Positions 28,449-38,783 of a stretch of DNA of 64,000 bases are shown piece after piece. The notes below the pieces were generated by a model that was not told the DNA's origin, made no database searches, and saw nothing but the letters and a program-made list of their open reading frames with translations. The stretch spans positions 62,001 through 126,000 of the forward strand of contig NZ_QKVK01000002.1 of the NCBI RefSeq assembly GCF_003234965.1, given 5' to 3'. The DNA comes from Aestuariivirga litoralis. GTDB taxonomy: Bacteria; Pseudomonadota; Alphaproteobacteria; Rhizobiales; Aestuariivirgaceae. Position 1 is the first letter of the stretch. Every line of letters begins with the position of its first letter. The translations under genes were made by a program, and so were the position numbers.

Positions 28449-29372
28449 TCAGGCGGCCCTGCGCCGTGCGAGATCGTCCCTGATCGCCGACGCCGAGAAG
28501 ATGGCGAGTGCCACCCAGATGATGATGAAAGAGGCGAGTTTCACCGGGCTCATCGGCTCGTGGAAGATGAAGACCGCCGTAAGGAAGACCAGCGACGGCG
28601 AGATGTATTGCAGCAGGCCCGCCGTCGAATAACGGATCCTCCGGATCGAGGCGGTGAAGAGGATCAGCGCCGCCGCCGTCATGGCGCCGCAGCCCATCAG
28701 CATCAGCGTCGAGTAGGCGTCGGTACCGAAATAGGCCTGGCCCTTCGACACGAGATACCATTCGGCCAGCAGCAGTGGCGGCGTGACGATGGCCGTCTCG
28801 ACGAGGAAGCCCTGGGTGGGTCCCACGGGAATCGTCTTCCGCAGGAAGCCGTAGAGGCAGAAGGTGGATGCGAGCATGAGGCCGAGCCACGGCACATGGC
28901 CCAGCGCCCAGGTCTGGATGAGCACCGCGACGGTGGCCAGCGCCAGCGCCACCTTCTGCGGCAGGGTGAAGCGTTCGCCCAAAAAGAGATAGCCCATCAC
29001 CACGTTGAGGAGCGGGTTGATGAAGTAGCCGAGGCTCGATTCCAGCGTGCGGCCGACCTGGATGGACCAGACATAGAAGCCCCAGTTGAAGACGATGAGG
29101 CCCGCCGTGAGGGTGAGGATGGCGAGGTGCCTGGGGTTCTTCACTGCGCGCCAGACGTCGCCCCACTGCCCCATGTACCAGACGACGGCGGCCGCGATGG
29201 GAAGCGCCCACACGCCGCGGTTCACGGCGATCTCGACGGGAGAGATATAGCGGATCTGGCCGAAATAGACGGCCATGCCGCCCCAGACGAGATGCGCGCC
29301 GATGGCCAGCATCACGCCGATTTCGGCGTTGCTCAGCGCGCGGGAGGCCGGCTTCTGGTCGATGGCGGTCAT
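28449..29372 (-). CDS. rarD: RarD-type EamA (DMT) transporter
   Basis: A 307-residue, ten-helix drug/metabolite transporter of the RarD branch. The opening GVMLAIGAHLVWGGMAVYFGQIRYISPVEI and FVWSIQVGR-like block (YVWSIQVGRTLESSLGYFINP) are typical of RarD, historically linked to chloramphenicol sensitivity. Substrate unknown. The ATG at 29372 directly precedes a normal N-terminus. It forms its own unit, 75 bp downstream of cimA on the same strand. Confidence 0.92.
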   Translation of the reverse strand: MTAIDQKPASRALSNAEIGVMLAIGAHLVWGGMAVYFGQIRYISPVEIAVNRGVWALPIAAAVVWYMGQWGDVWRAVKNPRHLAILTLTAGLIVFNWGFYVWSIQVGRTLESSLGYFINPLLNVVMGYLFLGERFTLPQKVALALATVAVLIQTWALGHVPWLGLMLASTFCLYGFLRKTIPVGPTQGFLVETAIVTPPLLLAEWYLVSKGQAYFGTDAYSTLMLMGCGAMTAAALILFTASIRRIRYSTAGLLQYISPSLVFLTAVFIFHEPMSPVKLASFIIIWVALAIFSASAIRDDLARRRAA

Positions 29373-29447
29373 CAGGGCCGTTTAGCCCCCTCCTCCGGTG
29401 CGGCGCAAACCCCGGCGGGGCTTGGGCGCATGTGCCCCGCGCATGAC

Positions 29448-31031
29448 TTAGGTGGCGGAGACGCCCTCACGCACCAGCTTGTAGACCAGCGCGTCGGAAA
29501 GCGCCTGGAACGAGGCGTCCACGATGTTGGGGGAAACACCGACCGTGAACCAGCGGTTGCCCTTGCCGTCGCGGCTTTCGATCAACACGCGGGTGGTGGC
29601 CCCCGTGCCGCCATTGAGGATGCGCACCTTGAAGTCCGAGAGCTCCATGTCGTCGATGAAGCGCTGGTACTTGCCGAGGTCCTTGCGCAGGGCCACGTCC
29701 AGCGCGTTGACGGGGCCGTTGCCCTCGCCTGCGTTGAGATAGACTTGGTCGTCGACCTTCACCTTGACCACGGCCTCCGAGATCATCTCCTTGTCGCGCT
29801 CCTCGACGATGACGCGGAAGGAGAGCACGTCGAAGTATTTGGGCACGCTGCCCAGCGCGCGCCGCGCGAGGAGCTCGAAGGAGGCGTCCGCCCCGTCATA
29901 GGCATAGCCCTGCGCCTCACGCTCCTTCACGTCGCGCAGCAGGCCATCGAGGCGCGTGTCGTCCTTGGCCACTTCGATCCCCATGCGCTGGAGGGCGGCG
30001 ATGAGATTGGACTTGCCGGCCTGGTCCGAGACCAGCACCTGGCGGCGGTTGCCGACGGACTCCGGCGGCACGTGTTCGTAGGTCTCGGGATCCTTCATCA
30101 GCGCCGAGGCATGGATGCCGGCCTTGGTGGCAAAGGCACTCTTGCCGACGTAGGGTGCCTGCTTGTTCGGCGAGCGGTTGAGGAGCTCGTCGAAGGCACG
30201 CGAGATGTGGGTGAGCCGCTGCAGGCGATCGGCATCGATCCCCGTCTCGAAGCGCTCCGCGAAATGCGGCTTCAGCACCAGCGAAGGGATGATGGAGACG
30301 AGGTTGGCATTGCCGCAGCGCTCGCCGATGCCATTGAGCGTGCCCTGGATGTGGCGCACGCCGGCATCGACGGCGGCGAGCGAATTGGCCACCGCATGCT
30401 CGGTGTCGTTATGCGCATGGATGCCGAGATGGCTGCCCGGCACGTGGTTCGTCACATGGCGCACGATGGCGCCCACTTCGGAGGGCAGCGTGCCGCCATT
30501 GGTGTCGCAGAGCACGACCCAGCGGGCGCCGGCCTTGTAGGCCTCCTCCGCGCAGGCCAGCGCATAGGCGGGATTGGCCTTGAAGCCATCGAAGAAATGT
30601 TCGCAGTCGATGAGCACCTCCTTGCCGGCGGCACGCGCTGCCTCGACCGTCTGGCGGATCGACTCCAGGTTCTCCTCGTTCGTACAACCCAGCGCCACGC
30701 GCACGTGATAGTCCCACGACTTGGCGACGAAGCAGGCGGCTTTCGACTTCGCCTGCAGCAGTTGCTGGAGGCCCGCATCGTTGGAGACGGAGCGCCCTGC
30801 CCGCTTGGTCATGCCGAAGGCGGTGAAGGTGGCGCGCGTGTTGCGCTCGGTGGCGAAGAGGGCGGTGTCGGTCGGGTTGCCGCCCGGATAGCCGCCCTCG
30901 ATGTAGTCCACACCCATCTCGTCGAGGAGGTCCATGACGACGAGCTTGTCCTCGAGCGAGAAATCGACGCCCGGCGTCTGCTGGCCGTCGCGCAAGGTCG
31001 TGTCGAAGAGGTAGATGCGTTCGCGGGCCAT
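29448..31031 (-). CDS. cimA: (R)-citramalate synthase
   Basis: A 527-residue member of the isopropylmalate/homocitrate synthase family, citramalate branch: condenses pyruvate with acetyl-CoA in a threonine-independent route to 2-ketobutyrate and isoleucine. DTTLRDGQQTPGVDFS (from residue 10) and the metal-binding HAHND block are present. The last 130 residues form the allosteric LeuA-dimer domain, usually the site of end-product inhibition. The ATG at 31031 overlaps the stop of a small upstream gene (TGATG). Misannotation as 2-isopropylmalate synthase is the main alternative; the length and FSLEDKLVVMDLLDEMGVDYIE-type opening favour citramalate synthase. Confidence 0.9.
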   Translation of the reverse strand: MARERIYLFDTTLRDGQQTPGVDFSLEDKLVVMDLLDEMGVDYIEGGYPGGNPTDTALFATERNTRATFTAFGMTKRAGRSVSNDAGLQQLLQAKSKAACFVAKSWDYHVRVALGCTNEENLESIRQTVEAARAAGKEVLIDCEHFFDGFKANPAYALACAEEAYKAGARWVVLCDTNGGTLPSEVGAIVRHVTNHVPGSHLGIHAHNDTEHAVANSLAAVDAGVRHIQGTLNGIGERCGNANLVSIIPSLVLKPHFAERFETGIDADRLQRLTHISRAFDELLNRSPNKQAPYVGKSAFATKAGIHASALMKDPETYEHVPPESVGNRRQVLVSDQAGKSNLIAALQRMGIEVAKDDTRLDGLLRDVKEREAQGYAYDGADASFELLARRALGSVPKYFDVLSFRVIVEERDKEMISEAVVKVKVDDQVYLNAGEGNGPVNALDVALRKDLGKYQRFIDDMELSDFKVRILNGGTGATTRVLIESRDGKGNRWFTVGVSPNIVDASFQALSDALVYKLVREGVSAT

Positions 31032-31162
31032 CAGACCAGCCCCTTCCAATGCAGTGCGAGATAGACGACGAGCGCCAGAACAATGAGCTTCAGCGCGATG
31101 TAGAGGAGCCAGTGCTTGGGGAATGGCAGATTGTCGTGCCAGGGCTTCTTGTCAGTGGTCAT
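31031..31162 (-). CDS. Small single-span membrane protein coupled to cimA (43 aa)
   Basis: An open frame of 43 codons plus stop. It begins MTTDKKPWHDNLPFPKHWLL and continues into a strongly hydrophobic stretch (about residues 19-38) ending in HWKGLV. GAGGGA lies eight bases ahead of the ATG, and the stop TGA shares a base with the cimA ATG, so the two genes are translationally coupled. The ribosome site, the coupling and the clean soluble-then-membrane layout argue that it is real although very short. I know no function; topology suggests a charged, Trp-containing N-terminus on one side and a short tail on the other. Confidence 0.7.
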   Translation of the reverse strand: MTTDKKPWHDNLPFPKHWLLYIALKLIVLALVVYLALHWKGLV

Positions 31163-31182
31163 GACGCTTCCCTCTTGCGCAC

Positions 31183-31261
31183 GTCATCCCGGCGAAAGCC
31201 GGGACCCCGCTGTGGACGGTGACCCAGTGGAAAGCTGGGCCCCGGCTTTCGCCGGGGTGAC
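31183..31261. repeat. REP-like palindrome (GTCATCCCGGCGAAAGCCGGG family)
   Basis: A left arm GTCATCCCGGCGAAAGCCGGG and right arm CCCCGGCTTTCGCCGGGGTGAC lie in inverted orientation about 35 bp apart, each also self-complementary. It fills the gap between cysS and the small cimA-coupled gene. A close copy is at 60909-60991 and a shorter relative at 47771-47801. Confidence 0.85.
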
Positions 31262-31298
31262 GGGACTTTTGGGTGGGTTACGGCGCGGTCGAGAAACA

Positions 31299-32648
<1,350 letters not shown>

Positions 32649-32846
32649 GTCGATCCTCAGGCTTGCCGGCCCGGGTACGCTTTGTCTTGGATTTAGGTCA
32701 AAGGGCGCCCTGCCAGCGGATGTTCGGCTAGCAGCAAATAATCCGGCCGCAGAGGGCGGCAGTGGCGGGGCAGTTGGTCATTTCGGATCTCACCATGCGT
32801 CAGGAGGGCCCGCAGGTCAAGGGTTTGGGCAATTTGCGGGCGAGCC

Positions 32847-33767
32847 ATGCCGTTTCCACCCTACCGGCGCAAGCGTCACATGGTTAATGCTGCCCTCCGG
32901 ATTCGGGGCCGGGGCGTGGCGCAGCAGAAGGTCGGTCAGGCAGGGTTGTGGATGGCGGGCTGGCTGACGGCCACGCTGGGCATGACGGTGGCCGGGCGGC
33001 AGCTGGCGCAGGAGGTCTCGGTCTTTGAGGTGATGCTGCTCCGGAGCCTCATCGCCACCATCATCCTCACCCCCATCGTGATGCTCAATGGCGGGCTGAA
33101 GGGGCGGTTGTCACAGCTGAAGCTGCACGGCATCCGCAACGTCGTGCACTATGCCGGGCAATATGCCTGGTTCTCGGCCCTGCTGCTGATCCCGCTCGCC
33201 GAGGTGATCGCCATCGAGTTCACCATGCCGCTGTGGATCGCCATCCTCGCGGCGGCATTCCTCGGCGAGCGGCTCTACGGCTGGAAGGTCGCGGCGCTGG
33301 TCGTGGGCTTCGGCGGTGTGCTGATGATCGTGAAGCCGGGCCTCACGCTGAATGTGGGCCACCTCGTGGCGCTGGCCGCCGCCCTGCTCTTCGCTGTCTC
33401 GGTCACTCTCACCAAATACATCACGCGGCGCGACACGGCGCTCACCGTGATCTTCTTCATGTTTACCATGCAGACGGTGATCGGGGCCTTTCCCGCATGG
33501 GCCACCTGGACCTGGCCCTCGGTGCAGGCACTGCCCTTCGTCGCCGTGGTGGCGCTCGCGGGCACGGGCTCGCATTACTGCCTGTCCAGGGCGATCTCGC
33601 TGGCGGATGCCTCCGTGGTGATGCCGATGGACTTCCTCCGCCTGCCGCTTTCCGCACTGCTCGGCTACTGGATCTACAACGAGGGGCTCGATGCCTGGTC
33701 GCTCGCCGGCGGCGCGCTGATCCTCGCTGCCAACACCATCAACATCTTCAAGGCCAGCCGGCAATGA
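32847..33767 (+). CDS. EamA-family (DMT) transporter, first of a tandem pair
   Basis: A 306-residue, ten-helix drug/metabolite transporter with two EamA repeats (about 30-160 and 175-300). The conserved helix-3/4 block YAGQYAWFSALLLIPLAEVIAIEFTMPLW is present. The start is uncertain: the ATG at 32847 has only a weak purine site, and one at 32880 would give a more typical short cytoplasmic N-terminus. Its stop overlaps the start of a second EamA gene, so the two are coupled and may form a pair. Substrate unknown. Confidence 0.88.
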   Translation: MPFPPYRRKRHMVNAALRIRGRGVAQQKVGQAGLWMAGWLTATLGMTVAGRQLAQEVSVFEVMLLRSLIATIILTPIVMLNGGLKGRLSQLKLHGIRNVVHYAGQYAWFSALLLIPLAEVIAIEFTMPLWIAILAAAFLGERLYGWKVAALVVGFGGVLMIVKPGLTLNVGHLVALAAALLFAVSVTLTKYITRRDTALTVIFFMFTMQTVIGAFPAWATWTWPSVQALPFVAVVALAGTGSHYCLSRAISLADASVVMPMDFLRLPLSALLGYWIYNEGLDAWSLAGGALILAANTINIFKASRQ

Positions 33768-34657
33768 TGAGTGCCGAGCAGCACCGGCAACATCGCATCG
33801 GCCTGCTGCTGGCGGCGGGTGCCGCGCTGTGCTGGTCAACATCCGGCCTCTTCGTGCGCGGCATCAGCGCCGACCTGATGACCATGCTGTTCTGGCGCGG
33901 CATCTTCTCCGGCAGCGCCGTCTTCGCGCTGTTCCTGCTGATGGAGCGTGGAAGGAGCCTTGCCATCCTGCGGTCGTTGCGCTGGCCCGCACTTGGCGTG
34001 GCATTGCTCTCCGCCGCGGGCATGATCACCGGCATCGGGTCGCTGCGCTACACCACGGTGGCCGACGCCATGGTGATCTATGCGACCGTGCCCTTCGTGA
34101 CGGCGGCGCTCGCCTATCTGGTGATCGGCGAGAAGCCGTCGCGCTCCACCCTCATCGGCAGCACGGTGGCGCTGCTGGGCGTCGGCATCATGTTGTGGGG
34201 AGCAAAAATGGGGGGCAGCCTGTTCGGGCAGTTCCTCGCGGTGCTGATGACGCTGTCGATGGCGGGCTTCACCACCATCATGCGCAAGTACCGCGACGTG
34301 CCGATGCTGCCGGCCATGGCGGCCTCGGCCTGGATCTGCTCCCTCGCCTGCTTCTGGTTCGCGGCGCCGCTGTCGATCAGCTTCCACGACTTCTGGCTCT
34401 GTGCGGCCTTCGGCATCGTGCAGAACGCGGCGGGGTTGGCGCTCTATACCTTTGGGTCGAAACGCGTGCCGGCGGCGGAGGCGACACTGCTCGCGGCACT
34501 CGAAGTGCCGTTCACGCCACTCTGGGTCTTCGTGTTCCTCGGCGAGACACCGTCGCTCCAGACGCTGGTGGGCGGCGGCATCGTGCTCGCCGCCCTGACC
34601 ATGCACATTCTCTCCGAGTTCCGCCGCCGGCCGGCGGCGATGGCGATGCCGGTCTAG
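33764..34657 (+). CDS. EamA-family (DMT) transporter, second of a tandem pair
   Basis: A 297-residue ten-helix transporter beginning MMSAEQHRQHRIGLLLAAGAALCWSTSGLF. It overlaps the end of the preceding EamA gene by four bases (ATGA). An ATG three bases later is equally possible. The two paralogues are clearly diverged, so this is not a recent duplication. Its stop overlaps the convergent GST stop by two bases within CTAG. Substrate unknown. Confidence 0.9.
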   Translation: MMSAEQHRQHRIGLLLAAGAALCWSTSGLFVRGISADLMTMLFWRGIFSGSAVFALFLLMERGRSLAILRSLRWPALGVALLSAAGMITGIGSLRYTTVADAMVIYATVPFVTAALAYLVIGEKPSRSTLIGSTVALLGVGIMLWGAKMGGSLFGQFLAVLMTLSMAGFTTIMRKYRDVPMLPAMAASAWICSLACFWFAAPLSISFHDFWLCAAFGIVQNAAGLALYTFGSKRVPAAEATLLAALEVPFTPLWVFVFLGETPSLQTLVGGGIVLAALTMHILSEFRRRPAAMAMPV

Positions 34658-35346
34658 GCAACCGACTTCGCAGTCTGGCCGAACAGAACCTTCTTTTCCG
34701 CGTCCGTCATCGGTTTCTGGTAGGACGGGTTCACCGCGGCATAGACCTTGGCAACGGCCGGACGCGCCTTGATGGCCTCGAACCAGCGCTTGAGGTGTGG
34801 GAAGTCGTTGAGATCCTGACTGTAGCGCTCATACGGCACGACCCAGGGGTAGGACGCCATGTCGGCGATCGAGTAGTCACCGGCGAGATAAGGCCGATCG
34901 GCGAGGCGCTTGTTCATGACGCCATAGAGGCGGTTCACCTCCTTGGTGTAGCGCTCGATGCCATAGGGGATCTTCTCCGGCGCATAGATGGCGAAGTGAC
35001 CGGCCTGACCGGACATGGGGCCGAGGCCGCCCATCTGCCAGAACAGCCACTGCAGCACTTCCACACGTCCACGCAGGTCCTTCGGGATGAAGAGCCCCGT
35101 CTTTTCCGCGAGATAGAGCAGGATGGCGCCGGACTCGAACACCGAGACGGGTTTGCCGCCATCGGCAGGCGCGGTGTCGATGATCGCCGGCATGCGGTTG
35201 TTGGGCGAGATCGCGAGGAAGTCGGGCTTGAACTGGTCGCCCTTGCCGATGTCCACCGGGTGGATGTTGTAGGCGAGACCCGCTTCCTCGAGGAAAATCG
35301 TGATCTTGTGACCATTCGGGGTAGGCCAGTGATACAGCTCGATCAT
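34654..35346 (-). CDS. Glutathione S-transferase family protein (YfcG/YghU-like)
   Basis: A 230-residue GST of the nu class, whose E. coli members YfcG and YghU act as glutathione-dependent disulfide reductases. Thioredoxin-like N-terminal half with YHWPTPNGHKITIFLEE and FESGAILLYLAEKTG, then a helical C-terminal half with LAGDYSIADMASYPWV. The T-P-N-G-H-K segment matches this class. I chose the ATG at 35346, with GGAG seven bases ahead, over upstream in-frame starts at 35361 and 35394. Confidence 0.9.
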   Translation of the reverse strand: MIELYHWPTPNGHKITIFLEEAGLAYNIHPVDIGKGDQFKPDFLAISPNNRMPAIIDTAPADGGKPVSVFESGAILLYLAEKTGLFIPKDLRGRVEVLQWLFWQMGGLGPMSGQAGHFAIYAPEKIPYGIERYTKEVNRLYGVMNKRLADRPYLAGDYSIADMASYPWVVPYERYSQDLNDFPHLKRWFEAIKARPAVAKVYAAVNPSYQKPMTDAEKKVLFGQTAKSVA

Positions 35347-35430
35347 GTCAGCTCCGCTCATTCCGTAACTTGGAGAGTCACAGTTAGGTGGCACTCAAGG
35401 TCGTTTCAACCCCCGGAAAACACGATCACC

Positions 35431-35460
35431 AAAAAAGATGGCCGGGACATGCCCGGCCAT
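35431..35460 (-). terminator. Intrinsic terminator of the DAHP synthase gene
   Basis: A nine-base-pair stem ATGGCCGGG/CCCGGCCAT (35438-35446 with 35452-35460), five-base loop, then CTTTTTT on the minus strand. It lies 29 bp past the aroF stop. The stem shares the GCCCGGCC core of the REP-like elements in the window, so a repeat may have been adopted as terminator. Confidence 0.88.
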
Positions 35461-35488
35461 GATGACTGTTGGAGACGTGGTGGAGGAC

Positions 35489-36886
35489 TTACTCCGCCGC
35501 CTCGACGATGTCGTCGTCGTCCGTCTTGGGGCGCGAGGCCATTTCCTTCTTGATTTCCTCGGCGACGAGGAAGGCGAGTTCCAGCGCCTGGGCGGCGTTG
35601 AGGCGCGGGTCGCAGAAGGTGTGGTAGCGGTCGTTCAGGTCCTCGTCGCGCAGCGCACGCAGGCCGCCGGTGCATTCGGTGACGTCCTTGCCGGTCATCT
35701 CGACATGGATGCCGCCGGCATGTGTGCCCTCGGCCTGGTGCACCGCCATGAAACGGCGCACTTCGCCCAGCACCGACTCGAAGGGGCGGGTCTTGTAGCC
35801 TGACGTCGACTTCACCGTGTTGCCGTGCATCGGGTCGCAGGACCAGACGACAACCTTGCCCTCGCGCTTCACGGCGCGGATGAGGTCGGGCAAATGCTTC
35901 TCCACCTTGTCGGCGCCGAAGCGCGCGATGAGGGTGAGGCGGCCCGGCTCGTTCTCGGGGTTCAGCGCGTCGATGAGACGGATCAGCTCGTCCGGCTTCA
36001 GCGACGGGCCGCACTTGAGGCCGATCGGGTTCTTGACGCCGCGCATGAACTCGACATGCGCATGGTCCGGCTGGCGGGTGCGGTCGCCGATCCACAGCAT
36101 GTGGCCCGACGTCGCGTACCAGTCGCCGCTCGTCGAGTCGACGCGGGTCAGCGCCTGTTCGTAACCCAGCAGAAGCGCCTCGTGGCTGGTGAAGAAATCG
36201 GTGGTGCGGAGCTGCGGTGCGGTATCGGCATTGATGCCGCAGGCGCGCATGAAGCCCACCGTTTCGGTGATGCGGTCCGAGATCTCCTGGTAGCGCTCGT
36301 AGGCCGGCGAATCCTTGAGGAAGTCGAGCGTCCACTTGTGGACATGCTCGAGGTTGGCATAGCCGCCCTGGGCGAAGGCGCGCAGCAGGTTGAGGGTGGC
36401 GGCCGACTGGCGGTAGGCCATGATCTGGCGCTCCGGGTCAGGCCTGCGGGCCTCGAGGGTGGCCTCGGCGCCGTTGACGATGTCGCCACGATAGATCGGC
36501 AGTTCGACGCCGCCGATCGTCTCGGTGGGCGAAGAGCGGGGCTTGGCGAACTGGCCGGCAATGCGGCCGACCTTCACCACCGGCTGGCCGCCGGCGAAGG
36601 TGAGCACGACCGACATCTGCAGGAAGACGCGGAAGAAGTCGCGGATGTTGTCGGCCGAATGCTCGGCGAAGCTTTCGGCACAGTCGCCGCCCTGCAGCAG
36701 GAAGCCCTTGCCCTCGGCCACGCGGGCGAGCTTGCGCTTCAGCTTGCGGGCCTCACCGGCGAAAACCAGCGGCGGATAGCCGGCAAGCTGCTCTTCCACG
36801 GACTTCAGCCTGGCCTGGTCCTGGTAATCCGGCACCTGCACGACCGGGAAGCTCCGCCAGCTGTCAGGTGTCCAGTTCGTCGTCAT
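35489..36886 (-). CDS. aroF: Class II 3-deoxy-7-phosphoheptulonate (DAHP) synthase
   Basis: A 465-residue plant-type DAHP synthase, the first step of the shikimate pathway: phosphoenolpyruvate plus erythrose 4-phosphate. It opens [17 protein letters not shown] and has [47 protein letters not shown] and [10 protein letters not shown], the standard class II blocks. GGAG lies 11 bases ahead of the ATG, and a small AAGGGG/CCCCTT hairpin (36900-36915) lies just upstream. The C-terminus ends in an acidic tail ([11 protein letters not shown]). Confidence 0.95.
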   Translation of the reverse strand: MTTNWTPDSWRSFPVVQVPDYQDQARLKSVEEQLAGYPPLVFAGEARKLKRKLARVAEGKGFLLQGGDCAESFAEHSADNIRDFFRVFLQMSVVLTFAGGQPVVKVGRIAGQFAKPRSSPTETIGGVELPIYRGDIVNGAEATLEARRPDPERQIMAYRQSAATLNLLRAFAQGGYANLEHVHKWTLDFLKDSPAYERYQEISDRITETVGFMRACGINADTAPQLRTTDFFTSHEALLLGYEQALTRVDSTSGDWYATSGHMLWIGDRTRQPDHAHVEFMRGVKNPIGLKCGPSLKPDELIRLIDALNPENEPGRLTLIARFGADKVEKHLPDLIRAVKREGKVVVWSCDPMHGNTVKSTSGYKTRPFESVLGEVRRFMAVHQAEGTHAGGIHVEMTGKDVTECTGGLRALRDEDLNDRYHTFCDPRLNAAQALELAFLVAEEIKKEMASRPKTDDDDIVEAAE

Positions 36887-36991
36887 TTCGTTTACTCCAA
36901 AGGGGAGAACCCCTTACCTACGGTGAAATCGGCTTGGCCTATACACGGCTTGGCAGTAGGATTCCAGCCCGAGCGAACAGGCCGGGACGGC

Positions 36992-37252
36992 ATGCTGGAA
37001 TACCTCTACCTTGCCAGATGGGACCAGGCCTACGACGTCCTGGCCGCCGGCAATCCTCCCATGTTCCTGCGCCTGCTGCTGCTGAATGCCCTGTTTCTGG
37101 GCCTCTACGCCGTTCGCCGGGCATCCGGTGCCCGGGCCATGTCGAGCGGGGGGGCCCTCCTGGTGCAGCTGGCGGTGCTGGCCGCGAACCTGCTCCTGCT
37201 CTACCAGTCGCAGGTGCAGGACTACCTTCGCTCCCTCACGATCGGGTCATGA
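36992..37252 (+). CDS. Small two-helix membrane protein (86 aa), function unknown
   Basis: An 86-residue hydrophobic protein starting MLEYLYLARWDQAYDVLAAG. Two membrane segments are evident (about 24-41 and 54-71) separated by a short basic loop VRRASGARA, and it ends in a polar tail. GGGACGG lies five bases ahead of the ATG. I recognise no family. It diverges from the DAHP synthase gene across 105 bp, and its last 17 bases overlap the convergent DUF2093 gene. Confidence 0.65.
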   Translation: MLEYLYLARWDQAYDVLAAGNPPMFLRLLLLNALFLGLYAVRRASGARAMSSGGALLVQLAVLAANLLLLYQSQVQDYLRSLTIGS

Positions 37253-37451
37253 TGTGCGCCGTGAAGGCCGCCTCGGCCGAGCCATAGGCGCGCTGCAGGC
37301 TGACATTCCAGTAACGCAGGTCAGGGAGCGGAATTGCTGCACCCGTGGCTGCGCACCGCACGAAATCACCTTCCCGGACGATCTGGAAATCGGCATCGAG
37401 ATAGCGGATGACGGCCTCCCGGCCGGCTTGCCTGGGTTCGAGAAAATTCAT
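37236..37451 (-). CDS. DUF2093 domain protein
   Basis: A 71-residue protein with the DUF2093 pattern AVIRYLDADFQIVREGDFVRC, then IPLPDLRYWNV and QRAYGSAEAAF. The family is small, largely alphaproteobacterial and of unknown function. No obvious ribosome site precedes the ATG at 37451; a TTG nine bases upstream is possible. It is convergent with, and slightly overlaps, the two-helix membrane protein gene. Confidence 0.88.
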   Translation of the reverse strand: MNFLEPRQAGREAVIRYLDADFQIVREGDFVRCAATGAAIPLPDLRYWNVSLQRAYGSAEAAFTAHIMTRS

Positions 37452-37537
37452 GGCAGCCAAGACTAGCGGATTTTGCGCCGTTTTGAAGATGCCGAAACTT
37501 TGGACAATTCCGACCTGTTGCGTATAGATTCAGCGCC

Positions 37538-38779
37538 ATGACCCAAGCATCGAACCACGAGAAGCTTCTCGACACCTATGCCAGGCTCGCCGTGCGCACC
37601 GGCCTCAACCTGCAGGCAGGCCAGCAGCTGCTGATCAGCGCGCCGCTGGACGCGGTGCCGCTGGTGCGGCGCATCACCGAGCATGCCTACAAGGCGGGTG
37701 CCAGCCTGGTGACCACCGTCTACGCCGATGACGTGACCACGCTGGCGCGTTTCCAGCATGCACCGGAGGCTGCCTTCGACGTTGCACCTGAATGGTTGTT
37801 CAATGGCATGGCGGAGGCTTTCCGGGGCGGGGCGGCGCGCCTGGCGATTGCCGGCGAGAACCCGGCGCTGCTGGCGGGCCAGGATCCGGAGAAGCTGTCG
37901 CGCGCCAACAAGGCACGCTCGAAGGCCTACCGCCCGGCACTCGAACTGATCACCGGATTTGCCATCAACTGGTGCGTGATCGCCGCGGCAACGCCGGCCT
38001 GGGCACGATCGGTTTTCCCCGGTGTTTCCGAGGCTGAGGCAGTCGACAGGCTGTGGCAGGCCATCTTTGCCTGTACCAAGGCCGACCTGCCGGACCCCAT
38101 TGCGGCATGGGAAACCCACAACGCCGACCTTCGCCGCCGCACCGAGTTCCTGAACCGGCGGCGCTACCGCGCCCTCAAGTACACGGGGCCCGGGACCGAT
38201 CTCATGCTGGGTCTCGCCGAGGAGCACGTCTGGAAGGGAGGCGGCGGCAAGGCCCTGAACGGGGTATTCTGCAATGCCAACATCCCGACCGAGGAAGTCT
38301 TCACTGCCCCCCACAAGGAACTGGTGGATGGCATCGTCTGCTCGTCGAAGCCGCTGTCCTACCAAGGCTCACTGATCGACGGCATCCGCGTGCGCTTCGA
38401 GCGCGGGCGGATCGTGGAGATGACGGCGGAAAACGGCCAGGACGCCTTCCGCAACCTCATCGACACCGATGAAGGGGCCGCACGACTGGGCGAAGTCGCC
38501 CTGGTGCCGCATTCCTCGCCCATCTCGAAGAGCGGCATCATCTTCAACAACACGCTGTTCGACGAGAATGCGGCGAGCCACATCGCGGTGGGCCAGTCCT
38601 ACACCGAGAACATCCGCGACGGCTCCAGGCGTTCGAAGGAAGAACTCGCCGCATTGGGGGCGAATTCGAGCCTCGTGCATGTCGACTGGATGATCGGCTC
38701 CGGTGAACTGGATGTCGACGGCATCATGGCCGATGGCACGGCGGAACCGCTGATGCGCAAGGGCGAGTGGGCGATCTGA
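37538..38779 (+). CDS. M29-family aminopeptidase
   Basis: A 413-residue cytoplasmic metallo-aminopeptidase of the thermophilic (AmpS/PepS) family, releasing N-terminal residues from peptides. Conserved metal-ligand and active-site blocks are NIPTEEVFTAPH, RLGEVALVPHSSPI, NTLFDENAASHIAVGQ and SLVHVDWMIGS. Length matches the family. It stands alone, 86 bp from the divergent DUF2093 gene. The ATG at 37538 gives the standard N-terminus (MTQASNHEKLLDTYARLAV). Confidence 0.93.
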   Translation: MTQASNHEKLLDTYARLAVRTGLNLQAGQQLLISAPLDAVPLVRRITEHAYKAGASLVTTVYADDVTTLARFQHAPEAAFDVAPEWLFNGMAEAFRGGAARLAIAGENPALLAGQDPEKLSRANKARSKAYRPALELITGFAINWCVIAAATPAWARSVFPGVSEAEAVDRLWQAIFACTKADLPDPIAAWETHNADLRRRTEFLNRRRYRALKYTGPGTDLMLGLAEEHVWKGGGGKALNGVFCNANIPTEEVFTAPHKELVDGIVCSSKPLSYQGSLIDGIRVRFERGRIVEMTAENGQDAFRNLIDTDEGAARLGEVALVPHSSPISKSGIIFNNTLFDENAASHIAVGQSYTENIRDGSRRSKEELAALGANSSLVHVDWMIGSGELDVDGIMADGTAEPLMRKGEWAI

Positions 38780-38783
38780 TGCG

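Noticed and set aside
28560-31064. Plus-strand open frame of over 800 codons opposite rarD and cimA
   Set aside because: Runs across two well-supported minus-strand genes, has no ribosome site or domain, and shows the composition of an antisense frame.
32649-32846. Regulatory leader (T-box-like) upstream of cysS
   Set aside because: No specifier stem or antiterminator pattern; T-boxes are not expected in Alphaproteobacteria.
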